DNA of 64,000 nucleotides from Theocolax elegans (lineage: Eukaryota; Arthropoda; Insecta; Hymenoptera; Cerocephalidae), in contig CM047430.1 of NCBI GenBank assembly GCA_026168455.1, positions 27,484,735 to 27,548,734 on the forward strand. Direction: 5' to 3'. Under the pieces are notes generated by a model, which was not told the origin of the DNA, did no database searches, and saw nothing but the letters and a program-made list of their open reading frames with translations. The number at the start of each line of letters is the position of its first letter. The stretch's first letter is position 1. Position numbers and translations under genes: made by a program. Shown here piece by piece: positions 1 through 10,827 of the stretch.

Positions 1-657
1 GGATACGCCGCCTCCGCCTATACGTGTCCTATGCACCCGTATTAATACTGAGCGGCTGATCGCGTAATGAAACTATTGTTTTAACGGTAGTAAATTTTTA
101 TTGTTTTATTTATTATTTTATTATTATTACAAATAGCAAATCTTTGAAAATGAGGAATAAAAATTTATGAAGGTATCGGGGCGCGAACTAAAATAAATAA
201 TAAAGTTTAAATTACTAGACATATTACTTTGAACATTGATTCTTTGTTTTAGTTTTCAGGTATTCAGTGTAAAGGTGAAGATGAACATAAAAAAACTAAT
301 TACAAAGACCAATATCCAGCCCTATTGAATTATTAATTTAAGCAGAATGCAAGTTTATTTTAAAATGTTTAGACAGTATACTGTACTGCTGTTCTGAAAT
401 TATAATATTTTTAAACAATTAATGTCATAAACTACTGCATCACTTTCCTTGAATTTTCGCACAATCAAGGATTTCATTATAATAAAGCAGTACATAAATT
501 TTTATAATTTTAAACCTGTAAAATTTGAATTTCTGTTTGAATTTTGCATTCACTTAAAAATAACGTTACAAGAGAAAAACAAAGAATTGAAAAAAAACTT
601 GAAAAAATTTGTTATTTTCATAGTAAATATTAACGTATACCTATTATATAGTATATT
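1..657. other. AT-rich sequence, no gene recognised
   Basis: The first 60 bases are comparatively GC-rich and the rest is AT-rich. A short open frame at 449-667 is lysine/phenylalanine/isoleucine-rich, as expected of random AT-rich DNA, and has no recognisable domain. I see no RNA gene or mobile-element end here. Confidence 0.6.
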
Positions 658-1160
658 GTGTGCCTAGGGCGTAAAGTGAGCTTTTTTAAGCCGAGTGTGG
701 TTTTGCAGTACGAGGTGCAGGTCAGCTAGCACGAGCCGAAGGCATAAAAGCCCACTTAGCCCTTGGCGCACACCATATTTTTTGTGACAAGTGCACGAAT
801 GTTCGCGTTTGAAGAGCTTTAAAAATAGGGACACTATGCAAATATTGCACTGTAATTAATAAATATTCATATATATATTGGGTTAGTATGTGCAAGTGTG
901 CGTACGTGTACATGTACGCGAGCGTGTGTGTGTTTATACACGACTAAGCAAAAGTCTAAATCTACGCAGGGGACGCAAAAAGGGGTCTATAAAGAAAACA
1001 CCGCTGGTGAAAAAAAATCGCCCGCTGCAGAAAAAAAAACGCCCGCTCATCGAGGTTTAGCGGGCGTTTTCTTTATGGGCGCAAAAGGACTACTTTAGTC
1101 CCTATTTTTAGGGCGCAAAACGCGATTTTCGTGCATGTATTACAAAATTTTTTGTTTCAA
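658..1160. repeat. Nested foldback (inverted-repeat) element
   Basis: Three inverted relationships are visible. The stretch 658-690 pairs imperfectly with 743-775 (shared core AGGGC, AAGTG, GCTTTT). The stretch 776-833 pairs with 1097-1155 (shared GTCCCTATTTTTA, AAACGCGA, TTCGTGCA). An inner pair, about 970-1025 and 1059-1095, shares GTTTTCTTTAT. The symmetric, GC-containing block in AT-rich DNA suggests a non-autonomous foldback transposon, possibly two nested ones. No target-site duplication can be assigned with confidence. Confidence 0.55.
1031..1074. other. GC-rich hairpin flanked by A- and T-runs
   Basis: AAAACGCCCGCT (1036-1047) and AGCGGGCGTTTT (1059-1070) form a perfect 12-bp stem with an 11-base loop. 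Long A-runs lie upstream. On the minus strand the hairpin is followed by nine T, which resembles a bacterial intrinsic terminator. In this eukaryotic context it is most likely the core of the surrounding foldback element, and no bacterial gene is adjacent. Confidence 0.6.
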
Positions 1161-1239
1161 GTGTTTGTTTATGTAATAAAACGAAATGCATATTTTTATT
1201 TCAACTGTAGATCAATCGAAGGGGTAAAAAATAATCTTT

Positions 1240-1640
1240 TTAAGGGGACAAGCCTGGGTTAAAATTAAAAAAATATTCATTTTTAAAAATTAATAATTTT
1301 TTTTATAACAATGGAAAACATTTCTTAATTTTTTAAACACATGATATTATTATTAACTTTTATTTAAAATTTTTGGCCAATGTATATGTCACATAACTAT
1401 TTGAATTAATTGAGACTCCGCACTCTGATTTTTTTCCATGATGGACTTACCGCAGGATATCTCAGGAATCACTTTATCGAATAGACTGAAATTTTAACAT
1501 TAACTTTTAAATATGATTTTAATCCACTTGAGAAGGACTAATTTAATCACAGAAATTTTTTTCAGTATATAAATCTTTAAATTTGAGGCAATTTTTACGC
1601 TGCCGAATCGAAACCATAGTGTATTTACTATAGTTGATTT
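1240..1640 (+). mobile_element. Decayed copy of TTAA / GGGGACAAGCC element (family P1)
   Basis: TTAAGGGGACAAGCCTGGG at 1240-1258 is identical to the terminus of the intact element at 34196-34923. The word CCGCAGGATATCT also recurs at about 1450-1463, as it does near 34410. No matching right terminus is found downstream, so this copy looks 3'-truncated or strongly diverged. Its end is approximate. Confidence 0.55.
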
Positions 1641-2893
1641 TAATGAACAATTAATAACTTGAATTTGACAAAAATATGAAATATAGTAGATGATTTCGAA
1701 ATAAGTATTAATTTGTCGTTCTCACATAGAAAGTTGATTACTTCTCTCTTTTGTTCACTCGTCTAGAAATAATTTTATTGAAAAATATTTATTTGCAAAT
1801 CTTGGTATAACCGAGGCTAATGACTTAAAGTGCAGTTTTTACGTGCGCTTATTATCATACGAATTATTTAAATTATAATTGAATTAAGCTGTTTTTACTT
1901 TTGAAGGATGTTTCAATGGCTTGTTATAAATTTAATATATTGACGAAAAGAATAAAATATCTTAGTCGGTAAAGTTTAAGACTCCGAAATAACGATTGCT
2001 TTATTAAAATTTAAATAATTTTTACAACCAGCTTATAAATAATATTTTTGTATGTTTCTATAATAATATTTTATCCACGCGAGTGATACTGTACTATTAT
2101 AATCAATTTTAATGAATTACAATTTTTTTGTCGTGCCCAAGGCACGAGTATAAACTAAAAATTCTTCAATTTTCTAAAAATAGCATAATGGTGCACATAT
2201 ATATAGAGTTTGTCAAAGCATTCGACTAAGGCTAATATTTTCGATATAAGCTTGAGTCATAATGTTATTTTTGCACTAGGTTTCGGGTGCATTCCATTTT
2301 TTATTTTTTTATTTATTAATGCCGATTGACATTTACCGAATGCCCTAAATGCTTTTTTTGACAATTACAATTACCAACTATAAAAAAAATTTCTTTTTAC
2401 ACGAACGTTTATTTGAAATATTCGACTAATTCCAAGGTCAGTGTATATTCGAAATTTACGGTAACATGATTTATAACTCGGGTTTCTCCCCGGTATTTAA
2501 ATTTATGTTAATATCTTGAACGCTTCATTGGGTATATGTGCTCGGTATTTTGTCAATTGCAGAAATTTGTTAAAATTAACTTTCAATTGACGAACATGAA
2601 TTTTCTATTTCGGGGAAAATCAATTTCTGAGGAAACCGTAGGGTAATATATCATTGCGCCAGTTAATAAAATACTACATTTTAAAAAGTATTTAGTAACT
2701 TTTATCGAAGATTGACCGAATTCATTGGTTTCACATAATAAAATGTAACTTTTTGTTTTCCTGATTTTATTAAATAATTGCAATTGTCGTGCTAATATCG
2801 GTTATCTTAATAAAATTGGCGTATGACATTACAAAAGATGCTTGATACAATATTTTATAGGGGAAAAAAGGCTTAACTTTTCTAATTCTTTTT
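1641..2893. other. AT-rich sequence, no gene recognised
   Basis: No coding or RNA feature is supported. The only structure seen is a 17-base palindrome at 2131-2147, TCGTGCC-CAA-GGCACGA. Its half-sites resemble the GGCACGA terminus of the dispersed R1 family described elsewhere in the window. Confidence 0.55.
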
Positions 2894-3974
2894 AGTTTGG
2901 TATATTAAGAATCACATTTATAAATTTACTAGTGTACAATGTTTTTAATAAACGAAATCAAAAGAAAAGGTAGATTTATGAAGAAAGATGAATGCACTTA
3001 ACATTTAAAAGGTTTCGTAACAGTAAATATATATATATTTGCCTACCTTTAAATTTATATAGAAAAAGTTTCAAATGCAGTTCTTCTATTCGTTAATGCG
3101 TTTTCAATAAAAAATAGATTGTCAATATAACTACAAATATTTGCATAGTTTCTACATTTCTATGCAAGTCATACACTGCAATCAAAATGAACGATTGCAT
3201 GTTAATTTGAATTGTATATATCGGCTATACATTGTTACATTTATTATAACAGTTTCAATAAACAAGTAAAATATAATTTTAATTATTAGCAGAAATATTC
3301 CAAAGTATTATTTAATATCTTGTTCTATTATTTATTTAATTACGAAATATTATATTTTTAAACAAATTTAAAATGAATTATCGAATTGAATAATTGAAAT
3401 TTTTACAAATAAGGAAATGTTCTGTTTAATTCGAATTAAATTTAATTTAATTATATTAAATTTCGAATTTAATTTGGAATTCGAGCACAGATAGTGCAGT
3501 GGAGTTGGTATTATACTATTTATAGACTATTCATCTATTCGAGATCCCTCGTAGTTATCTTATTTGGTTAATCATATTTGGCAATTTATGTATAATTCAT
3601 GAAACGTTAACTTTCCATATAAAAAGTATAATATTTTTTTGTAATTTTACATTACTAAAAAATAACTTAATGAATTGTGAAATAAAAAAAGAATACTCAT
3701 TTTAAGGGAAGTCAAAACCTGTAATACCAATTTTCTTTATTTTTGGAGTAATGGAAATCAATTTTTTAAAAACAAATAAACAATAATAATGAATTTAAAA
3801 AATTTTTTATTAAGAATTTCAATATGATTTTTAGGTAGGTGTTAGTAGTTAGATCTTTTTTGATTAGAAATTATGGACGCAGCATCGTTTACTTAATTGT
3901 ATATGAAAAAATTATTTTTTATTAAAAAATCGTAGTGTCAGTACATTCCAAAAGTTTTAAACTTCCTAGGTGAA
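2894..3974 (+). repeat. Tandem segment A, copy 1
   Basis: This stretch is repeated almost base for base at 4101-5188, an offset of 1,207. It starts at AGTTTGGTATATTAAG and ends at ACTTCCTAGGTGAA. The differences are mostly single-base indels in A or T runs. The word GGCTTAACTTTTCTAATTC occurs before both copies (about 2870 and 3981). The content is AT-rich with no recognised gene. Confidence 0.9.
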
Positions 3975-4100
3975 AAAAACGGCTTAACTTTTCTAATTCT
4001 TTTGTATAAAATTAATTTTTAGTTAGTCGAAACAGCAAGCTACCGGTAAAGTAACCCAAGTAAATGTCAAATTTCTACGTGTTCGCGACAGAGTACCACA

Positions 4101-5188
4101 AGTTTGGTATATTAAGAATCACATTTATAAATTTACTAGTGTACAATGTTTTTAATAAACGAAATCAAAAGAAAAGGTAGATTTATGAAGAAAGATGAAT
4201 GCACTTAACATTTAAAAGGTTTCGTAACAGTAAATATATATATACATTTGCCTACCTTTAAATTTATATAGAAAAAGTTTCAAATGCAGTTCTTCTATTC
4301 GTTAATGCGTTTTCAATAAAAAATAGATTGTCAATATAACTACAAATATTTGCATAGTTTCTACATTTCTATGCAAGTCATACACTGCAATCAAAATGAA
4401 CGATTGCATGTTAATTTGAATTGTATATATCGGCTATACATTGTTACATTTTATTATAACAGTTTCAATAAACAAGTAAATATAATTTTAATTATTATAG
4501 CAGAAATATTCCAAAGTATTATTTAATATCTTGTTCTATTATTTATTTAATTACGAAGTATTATATTTTTTAACAAATTTAAAATGAATTATCGAATTGA
4601 ATAATTGAAATTTTTACAAATAAGGAAATTTTCTGTTTAATTCGAATTAAATTTAATTTAATTATATTAAATTTCGAATTTAATTTGGAATTCGAGCACA
4701 GATAGTGCAGTGGAGTTGGAATTATACTATTTATAGACTATTCATCTATTCGAGATCCCTCGTAGTTATCTTTATTTGGTTAATCATATTTGGCAATTTA
4801 TGTATAATTCATGAAACGTTAACTTTCCATATAAAAAGTATAATATTTTTTTGTAATTTTACATTACTAAAAAATAACTTAATGAATTGTGAAATAAAAA
4901 AAGAATACTCATTTTAAGGGAAGTCAGAACCTGTAATACCAATTTTCTTTATTTTTTGGAGTAATGGAAATCAATTTTTTAAAAACAAATAAACAATAAT
5001 AATGAATTTAAAAAATTTTTTTATTAAGAATTTCAATATGATTTTTAGGTAGGTGTTAGTAGTTAGATCTTTTTTGATTAGAAATTATGGACGCAGCATC
5101 GTTTACTTAATTGTATATGAAAAAATTATTTTTTATTAAAAAATCGTAGTGTCAGTACATTCCAAAAGTTTTAAACTTCCTAGGTGAA
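4101..5188 (+). repeat. Tandem segment A, copy 2
   Basis: This is the second copy of segment A, separated from copy 1 by a 126-base spacer (3975-4100). A 70-codon open frame at 4705-4917 lies inside it. The frame is hydrophobic, low in complexity and disrupted in copy 1, so I do not regard it as a gene. Confidence 0.9.
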
Positions 5189-5560
5189 TCTTTTTAGACT
5201 TTTCAATCACTATTTAGGGATTTATAAAATATGAGAAAGTTATAAATCTGTACAAGAGTACGAAGCTAATTTCTTTACAACAATTACCGTCCCAGTACGA
5301 TAAACCTAGTGCGTTTGTGATAGCTCGATAAAAATTGTACCGATTTCCTTATATATATATATATTATATATATATATATTATAACATTGTAGGTTTATTC
5401 ATTATTGGGTAGTGTATACATAAGAATGAAATTTATTAATATTATGTATACCGAGCAAAATTATTCCAAGGCTTGTTATCGCGCTTTTCTAACATATGTC
5501 AATATAACATTTCTATTATGTTCAAAAAGAAATTTAGTATTTAAAGTAATTAAATAATAT
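5189..5560. other. Spacer with AT microsatellite
   Basis: This stretch between segments A and B holds an imperfect (AT)n run at about 5350-5383. Nothing else is recognised. Confidence 0.6.
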
Positions 5561-6816
5561 TTAAAGTGTTGATAAAAAATTTTATTACAGTATTTGAATT
5601 ATTGTTTGTAACATTTTTGCACGGTACACACAGTTAAATGTTAGTTTTTTGCGTATAAACCCACTATATTCAATTAGCCAATATGTCCTAATTTTACCTT
5701 GCTGCAATGATAATTATTGCGTAGTAATTATTATTAGTTAAGCAAATTTAATGATATAATATTGATATAATGTATATACCAAGCATTTGATTTATTTAAG
5801 TATATACTATTTCAGTGTAGAGAGATAAGCATAAAAAATTAAAAAAAAATAAATAAATACATTCAATAGTACATAAAAGTTACACCGTATGGAATTTTAA
5901 ATTCAATGTTACTTCAACCTTTGTAAATGGTGTTTAGCCATTTTTTCAGTTATTCAATCGAGAGTTTCGAAAAAATTGACGAAAATTCACGAGTAACTCT
6001 TAGAAGTTTCCGCCGAAGTAATTACTTTAAAATCCCAAATTAATTGATGAGTTTTTAAATCAAGTTTGATTGAGATTGTTTAACACTAATGGAATCTTAT
6101 CATGCACTAGTAACAAAGTTTCGTAAACAAGAAGTCTCCCGCCATTAAAAGAAAAAGTTTCACGGAATTTTCTTGTATCTCCCGTCTCTTATATATCAAT
6201 ACGCTAAAGTTACAGCATTTACAAAATTAAAATTAACAGGGATCTTATCACAGCTGCAAGTGGCACAAACGACTTGACCAAGTTTAACTCACGAGTCTCA
6301 ACAACATTTAATGAAAAGGATTGTTTGCGACAAATGAATATGTATCAATTATTATCATGTACATTTTTACTCTCATGGGGAGTTGAACGTGGTCAACTAA
6401 TAGGTTAATAAATCCGGAAAAATTTGCAATAAAAATTACCATTATCTACATGATCGTATAATTTGACTATTATTCCCTAGTAGAAAAGGAAAAGATTTTT
6501 AAAGTAGTTCTAGCCTCAAATCATTTAAAATTGCCATATTTCTACTAGGCTATCTGTGATTTTTACAGAATTGAACGCTATAAAAATGCTACAGACCATT
6601 TGAAAGGTATTGCTTTAAGCTTTTTTTTACACTTTTGGATAAAAAAATCAATTGTGGCGAAGTTAGATTTTTTTCAAGTTGAATATTGACTTGTAGTTTA
6701 TGTAACATTGACCTTAAGATTAAAAGTTCTAACCCCGAAGAATAAATTCTAGACACAATTAGCAACAAATGTTACATATAATGTTCTATAGTAAAAGTTG
6801 ATAGACTTTGAGTTAA

Positions 6817-7198
6817 CGGGGTGCCATAGTCAATATTTATCCTCCCTACCTTATCGGCAATCGCGATTATTAGTAATTTTGTAAATAAAACAGTATGTGA
6901 AAAAGTAAGAGAAGAGGCGCCTTTATATATTGATAATATAACTGTGTGCCGAAATTCAGATTAAAATTACATTGCGTTTTTGAGAAAAGTCTTACCAACA
7001 AATGTGAACCTAACCTCAACGAGGTGAAAATATTTGATATTTTTGGTAAGACTTTTCTCGAAAACGCAATAATATTTTAATTTAAAATTCAGCACACAGT
7101 TAGATTGTTAATAAACGAAGGCGCCTCTTCTCTTATTTTTTCACAGACTGTTCTACTTTTTTATTAATTAATCATCAAAAATTGAGTATGGAACTCCC
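6817..7198 (+). mobile_element. TTAA-flanked foldback MITE (family P2)
   Basis: The element is bounded by TTAA at 6813-6816 and 7199-7202. Its termini are imperfect inverted repeats: CGGGGTGCCATAGTCAATAT on the left and GGGAGTTCCATACTCAAT read inward from the right. An inner palindrome pairs GAGAAGAGGCGCC with GGCGCCTCTTCTC, and GTCTTACC with GGTAAGAC. TTAA duplication is the hallmark of piggyBac-type transposition. No transposase is present, so this is a non-autonomous element. Relatives are at 8911-9289 and 45565-46011. Confidence 0.75.
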
Positions 7199-7473
7199 TT
7201 AAATAGCGGTGAACCCAGCTGTTCAGATCGGTTCAGATATAGTTTCAGTTGTACTAGATTATATTTTCTTATGACTATTTTTTTGCACATTTAGTAAATA
7301 TAATGTTTTGTAAAAATTATTCAAACTCTATTCTAAACATTCTATTTAATATTCTAAACTTTTCACCTAAACCACCCTAACAGTCTAATTTATTACTTCA
7401 TGTCGTTGGTTTGATTTTATTACTCGGTGGTTTATTAATAATGATGATATTGGTATGAATGCATGTGAGTGAA

Positions 7474-7510
7474 TGTGTGTGTGTGTGTGTGTGTGTTTGT
7501 GTGTGTTTGT
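7474..7510 (+). repeat. (GT)n microsatellite
   Basis: An uninterrupted GT run followed by GTTT-interrupted units. It lies at the end of segment B copy 1. The equivalent run in copy 2 is shorter and interrupted by GAGTGAA. Confidence 0.95.
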
Positions 7511-8910
7511 AAGTTTATCGTCATATTAATTAAACTACTTTATCGATGTCGTTTGATTAGGGTATGTAGTTTTCTTATTGATGACCGAATTAGGGAAAAA
7601 ATTTGTTTTTTGGCTATGTAAATTAGATTTAAAGTGTTGATAAAAAATTTTATTACAGTATTTGAATTATTGTTTGTACCATTTTGCACGGTACCCAACA
7701 GTTACATGTTAGTTTTCTTGCGTAATTATAAACCCACTATATTTCACTTAGTCCAATAGTTCCTAATTTTACCTGCTGCAATGATAATTATTGCGTAGTA
7801 ATATATATTAGGTTTAATGCAAATTTAATGATTATAATATTGCTATACATGTATTACTTATCCAAGCATTTGATTTATTTAATATATACTATTCAGTGTA
7901 GAGCGATAAGCATAAAAAATACAAAAAAAAAAATAACATAAATACATTCAATAGTACATAAAAGTTACACCGTATGGAATTTAAATTCCATGTTACTTCA
8001 ACCTTTTGTAAATGGTGGTTTAGCCATTTTTTTCAGTATTCAATCGAGAGTTTCGAAAAAATTGACGAAAATTCACGCAGTAACTCTTAGAAGTTTCCGC
8101 CGAAGTAATTACTTTAAAATCCCAAATTAATTGATGAGTTTTTAAATCAAGTTTGATTGAGATTGTTAAACACTAATGGAATCTTATAATGCACTAGTAA
8201 CAAAGTTTCGTAAACAAGAAGTCTCCCGCCATTAAAAGAAAAAGTTTCACGGAATTTTTCTTGTATCTCCCGTCTCTTATATATCAATACGCTAAAGTTA
8301 CAGCATTTACAAAATTAAAATTAACAGGGATCTTATCACAGTCGCAAGTGGCACAAACGACTTGACCAAGTTTAACTCACGAGTCCTCAACAATCATTTA
8401 ATGAAAAGGATTGTTTGCGACAAATGAATATGTATCAATTATTATCATGTACATTTTTACTCTCATGGGGAGTTGAACGTGGTCAAATCATAAGGTTAAT
8501 AAATCCGGAAAAAATTTGCAATAAAAATTACCATTATCTACATGATCGTATAATTTGACTATTATTCCCTAGTAGAAAAGGAAAAGATTTTTTAAAGTAG
8601 TTCTAGCCTCAAATCATTTAAATTGCCATATTTCTACTAGGCTATCTGTGATTTTTACAGAATTGAACGCTATAAAAATGCTACCAGACCATTTGAAAGG
8701 TATTGCTTTAAGCTTTTTTTTTACACTTTTGGTATAAAAAATCAATGTGGCGAATGTTTTAGATTTTTTTTCAAGTTGAATATGACTTGTAGTTATGTAA
8801 CATTGACCTTAAGATTAAAAGTTCTAACCCCGAAGAATAAATTCTAGACACAATTAGCAACAATGTTACATATAATGTTCTATAGTAAAAGTTGATAGAC
8901 TTTTAGTTAA

Positions 8911-9289
8911 CGGGTGCCATAGTCATATTTATCCTCCCTACCTTATCGGCAATCGCGATTATTAGTCATTTGTAAATAAAACAGTATGTGAAAACGTAAG
9001 AGAAGAGGCGCCTTTATATATTGATAATATAACTGTGTGCCGAAATTCAGATTTAAATTACATTGCGTTTTTGCAGAAAAGTCTTACCAAAAATGTGAAC
9101 CTAACCTCAACGAGGTGAAAATATTTGATATTTTTGGTAAGACTTTTCTCGAAAACGCAATAATATTTTAATTTAAAATTCAGCACACAGTTAGATTGTT
9201 AATAAACGAAGGCGCCTCTTCTCTTATTTTTTCACAGACTGTTCTACTTTTTTATTAATTAATCATCAAAAATTGAGTATGGAACCCCC
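8911..9289 (+). mobile_element. TTAA-flanked foldback MITE (family P2), duplicate
   Basis: This is the copy of the 6817-7198 element carried in segment B copy 2. It is flanked by TTAA at 8907-8910 and 9290-9293. It was duplicated with the segment rather than being an independent insertion. Confidence 0.75.
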
Positions 9290-9574
9290 TTAAATAGCGG
9301 TGAACCCAGCTGTTCAGATCGGTTCAGATATAGTTTCAGTTGTACTAGATTATATTTTCTTATGACTATTTTTTTGCACATTTAGTAAATATAATATTTT
9401 GTAAAAATTACTCAAACTCTATTCTACACATTCTATTTAATATTCTAAACTTTTTCACCTAAACCACCCTAACAGTCTAATTTATTACTTCATGTCGTTG
9501 GTTTGATTTTATTACTCGGTGGTTTATTAATAATGATGATATTGGTATGAATGCAAGTGAGTGAATGTGAGTGA

Positions 9575-9600
9575 ATGTGTGTGTGTGTGTTTGTGTGTGT
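9575..9600 (+). repeat. (GT)n microsatellite
   Basis: A short GT run in segment B copy 2, homologous to 7474-7510. Confidence 0.9.
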
Positions 9601-9603
9601 TTA

Positions 9604-9922
9604 TAAGTTTATTGTCATATTAATTAAACTACTTTATCGATGTCGTTTGATTAGGGTATGTAGTTTTCTTATTGATGACCGAATTAGGGAAAAAATTTGT
9701 TTTTGGCTATGTAAATTAGATTTTGTTGTATAGCCAAAAGCACTTTGTATAGAATAAAAGAATCTTTGCTCTTTTGGTTTTTTTTTAATTATCTCTAGTA
9801 GATTTCAAGTTATTAAGAAAAAATGGATTTATTTCAATTTGTTATAATTCAGATTTTAATCGGTCTAATAGGTTGAAAAAAATCGTAATACTCTAACATA
9901 ATCATGGATATATACTATACAA
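9604..9922 (+). repeat. Left arm of large inverted repeat
   Basis: This stretch, from the GT run to ATCATGGATATATA, reappears as its reverse complement at about 12937-13230, 15724-16017 and 18024-18317. Shared landmarks include AGCACTTTGT, CGGTCTAATAGGTTG and CTCTAGTAGATTTCAAG. The arms enclose a SINE, a 1.77 kb TIR element and a small palindrome. Confidence 0.85.
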
Positions 9923-10033
9923 ATTTCGAATTATTTCACAATGTAATTCTTGAAAAAAAATTATAAGCGATTTTTTTAATTTACAATTTTTGGTAAAACG
10001 TAATATTATTTGTAGCTGCGTTATAATTTTTAA

Positions 10034-10250
10034 GAAGTCTGCGATGTCTCGGTCGGTTAGGGCGTTCGGCTCGTACTGTAGAGGTCCCAGGTTCGATTTC
10101 CCACCGCGGCCAATTGATACATGCATCACTGGGGAATCTATTTTTTTCACGAAGTGCTTTCTTAACAAAGACATCGTATGACATCCGTCGCTGATTAGCA
10201 CCAGTTTAGGAGCATACAAAGAGCGACCTTAAAATAATAAACAAAATTAG
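10034..10250 (+). mobile_element. tRNA-derived SINE
   Basis: The head resembles a tRNA gene: an A-box-like GGTCGGTTAGGGCG near 10050, then a B-box-like GGTTCGATTTCC at about 10090-10101, where the tRNA consensus is GGTTCGANTCC. A non-tRNA body follows, with TTTCTTAACAAAGACATCG and AGGAGCATACAAAGAGCG. The same head and body occur at 39831-40060, which makes this a dispersed SINE rather than a lone tRNA gene. It sits in the left arm of the inverted repeat. The right arm keeps only the SINE tail. The open frames overlapping it are artefacts. Confidence 0.75.
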
Positions 10251-10827
10251 TAAATAGACGATTGTTAAGGGTTAATAAAAAAAGTCTTTACACACTTTTA
10301 TGATCAGCGAACACTCGGGCCGACTTCGCCGTTGTACAAATAACTATTTTCACCTTCCCTTTTCTCATTTGTCTCGGGAAGATCGATAAATTTTCAACAA
10401 TCATTATCTAATTTGTTACCTTTCACGGAGGAGTAAAATTGTATTTTATCCCCTAGAGTGAAACTGTATCTTATATTCTATTACACTTTCTAGTCCCGTA
10501 ACTCATGTTTTCGTTAATATAAAAATAGTAGCCAACACATTATTATTTAAGATTTGCAATTTTTTGAACATGTGGATCTGAACAAATATATTGTAACAGG
10601 TAAATTTCCTTTGATATACAAAGAAAAAAATTGCTATCAATTCTTTGGCATGTAGCTTCCTCAAAATTAAGGTGTCGCTCCTATATATAATGTTATTCTA
10701 ATATCAAATTTAATATTCTAAAAATGTGATTGAACATGTTAGATTTTAAATACCATAATTTTAAAAAATAAAGAAATGCTATGCTATAATCATCAAGTTT
10801 TTTACGCCAAAAAGTACAACACTTATC
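10251..10827. other. Spacer with degenerate GGAGTAAAATTG-type repeat
   Basis: Around 10430-10510 there are units such as GGAGTAAAATTGTATTTTAT followed by CCCCTAGAG. The same motif recurs in degenerate arrays around 13.5, 16.4, 18.7 and 19.7 kb. No gene is recognised. Confidence 0.5.

Larger units (their letters stand above)
5561..7628 (+). repeat. Tandem segment B, copy 1
   Basis: This begins at TTAAAGTGTTGATAAAAAAT and is followed directly, without a spacer, by a second copy at 7629 (offset 2,068). It carries a TTAA-flanked foldback element (6817-7198) and a GT microsatellite near its end. Copy differences include many 1-bp indels outside repeats as well as in homopolymers. No coding sequence is recognised. 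Confidence 0.92.
7629..9722 (+). repeat. Tandem segment B, copy 2
   Basis: This is a near-identical second copy of 5561-7628. It contains a second TTAA-flanked element (8911-9289) and a GT microsatellite (9575-9600). Beyond its end the sequence is unique relative to copy 1 and continues into the large inverted repeat. Confidence 0.92.

Noticed and set aside
1031..1074. Bacterial intrinsic terminator from a symbiont insertion
   Set aside because: The flanking sequence is a nested foldback with no bacterial gene, so a transposon core is simpler.
10040..10110. Possible functional tRNA gene
   Set aside because: The B-box is present, but the acceptor and anticodon stems do not pair convincingly. 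The head is attached to a body shared with another genomic copy, as in a SINE.
9902..10219. 105-codon minus-strand open frame
   Set aside because: It is read across the tRNA-like SINE and its flank. A related SINE at 39.8 kb gives similar spurious frames.
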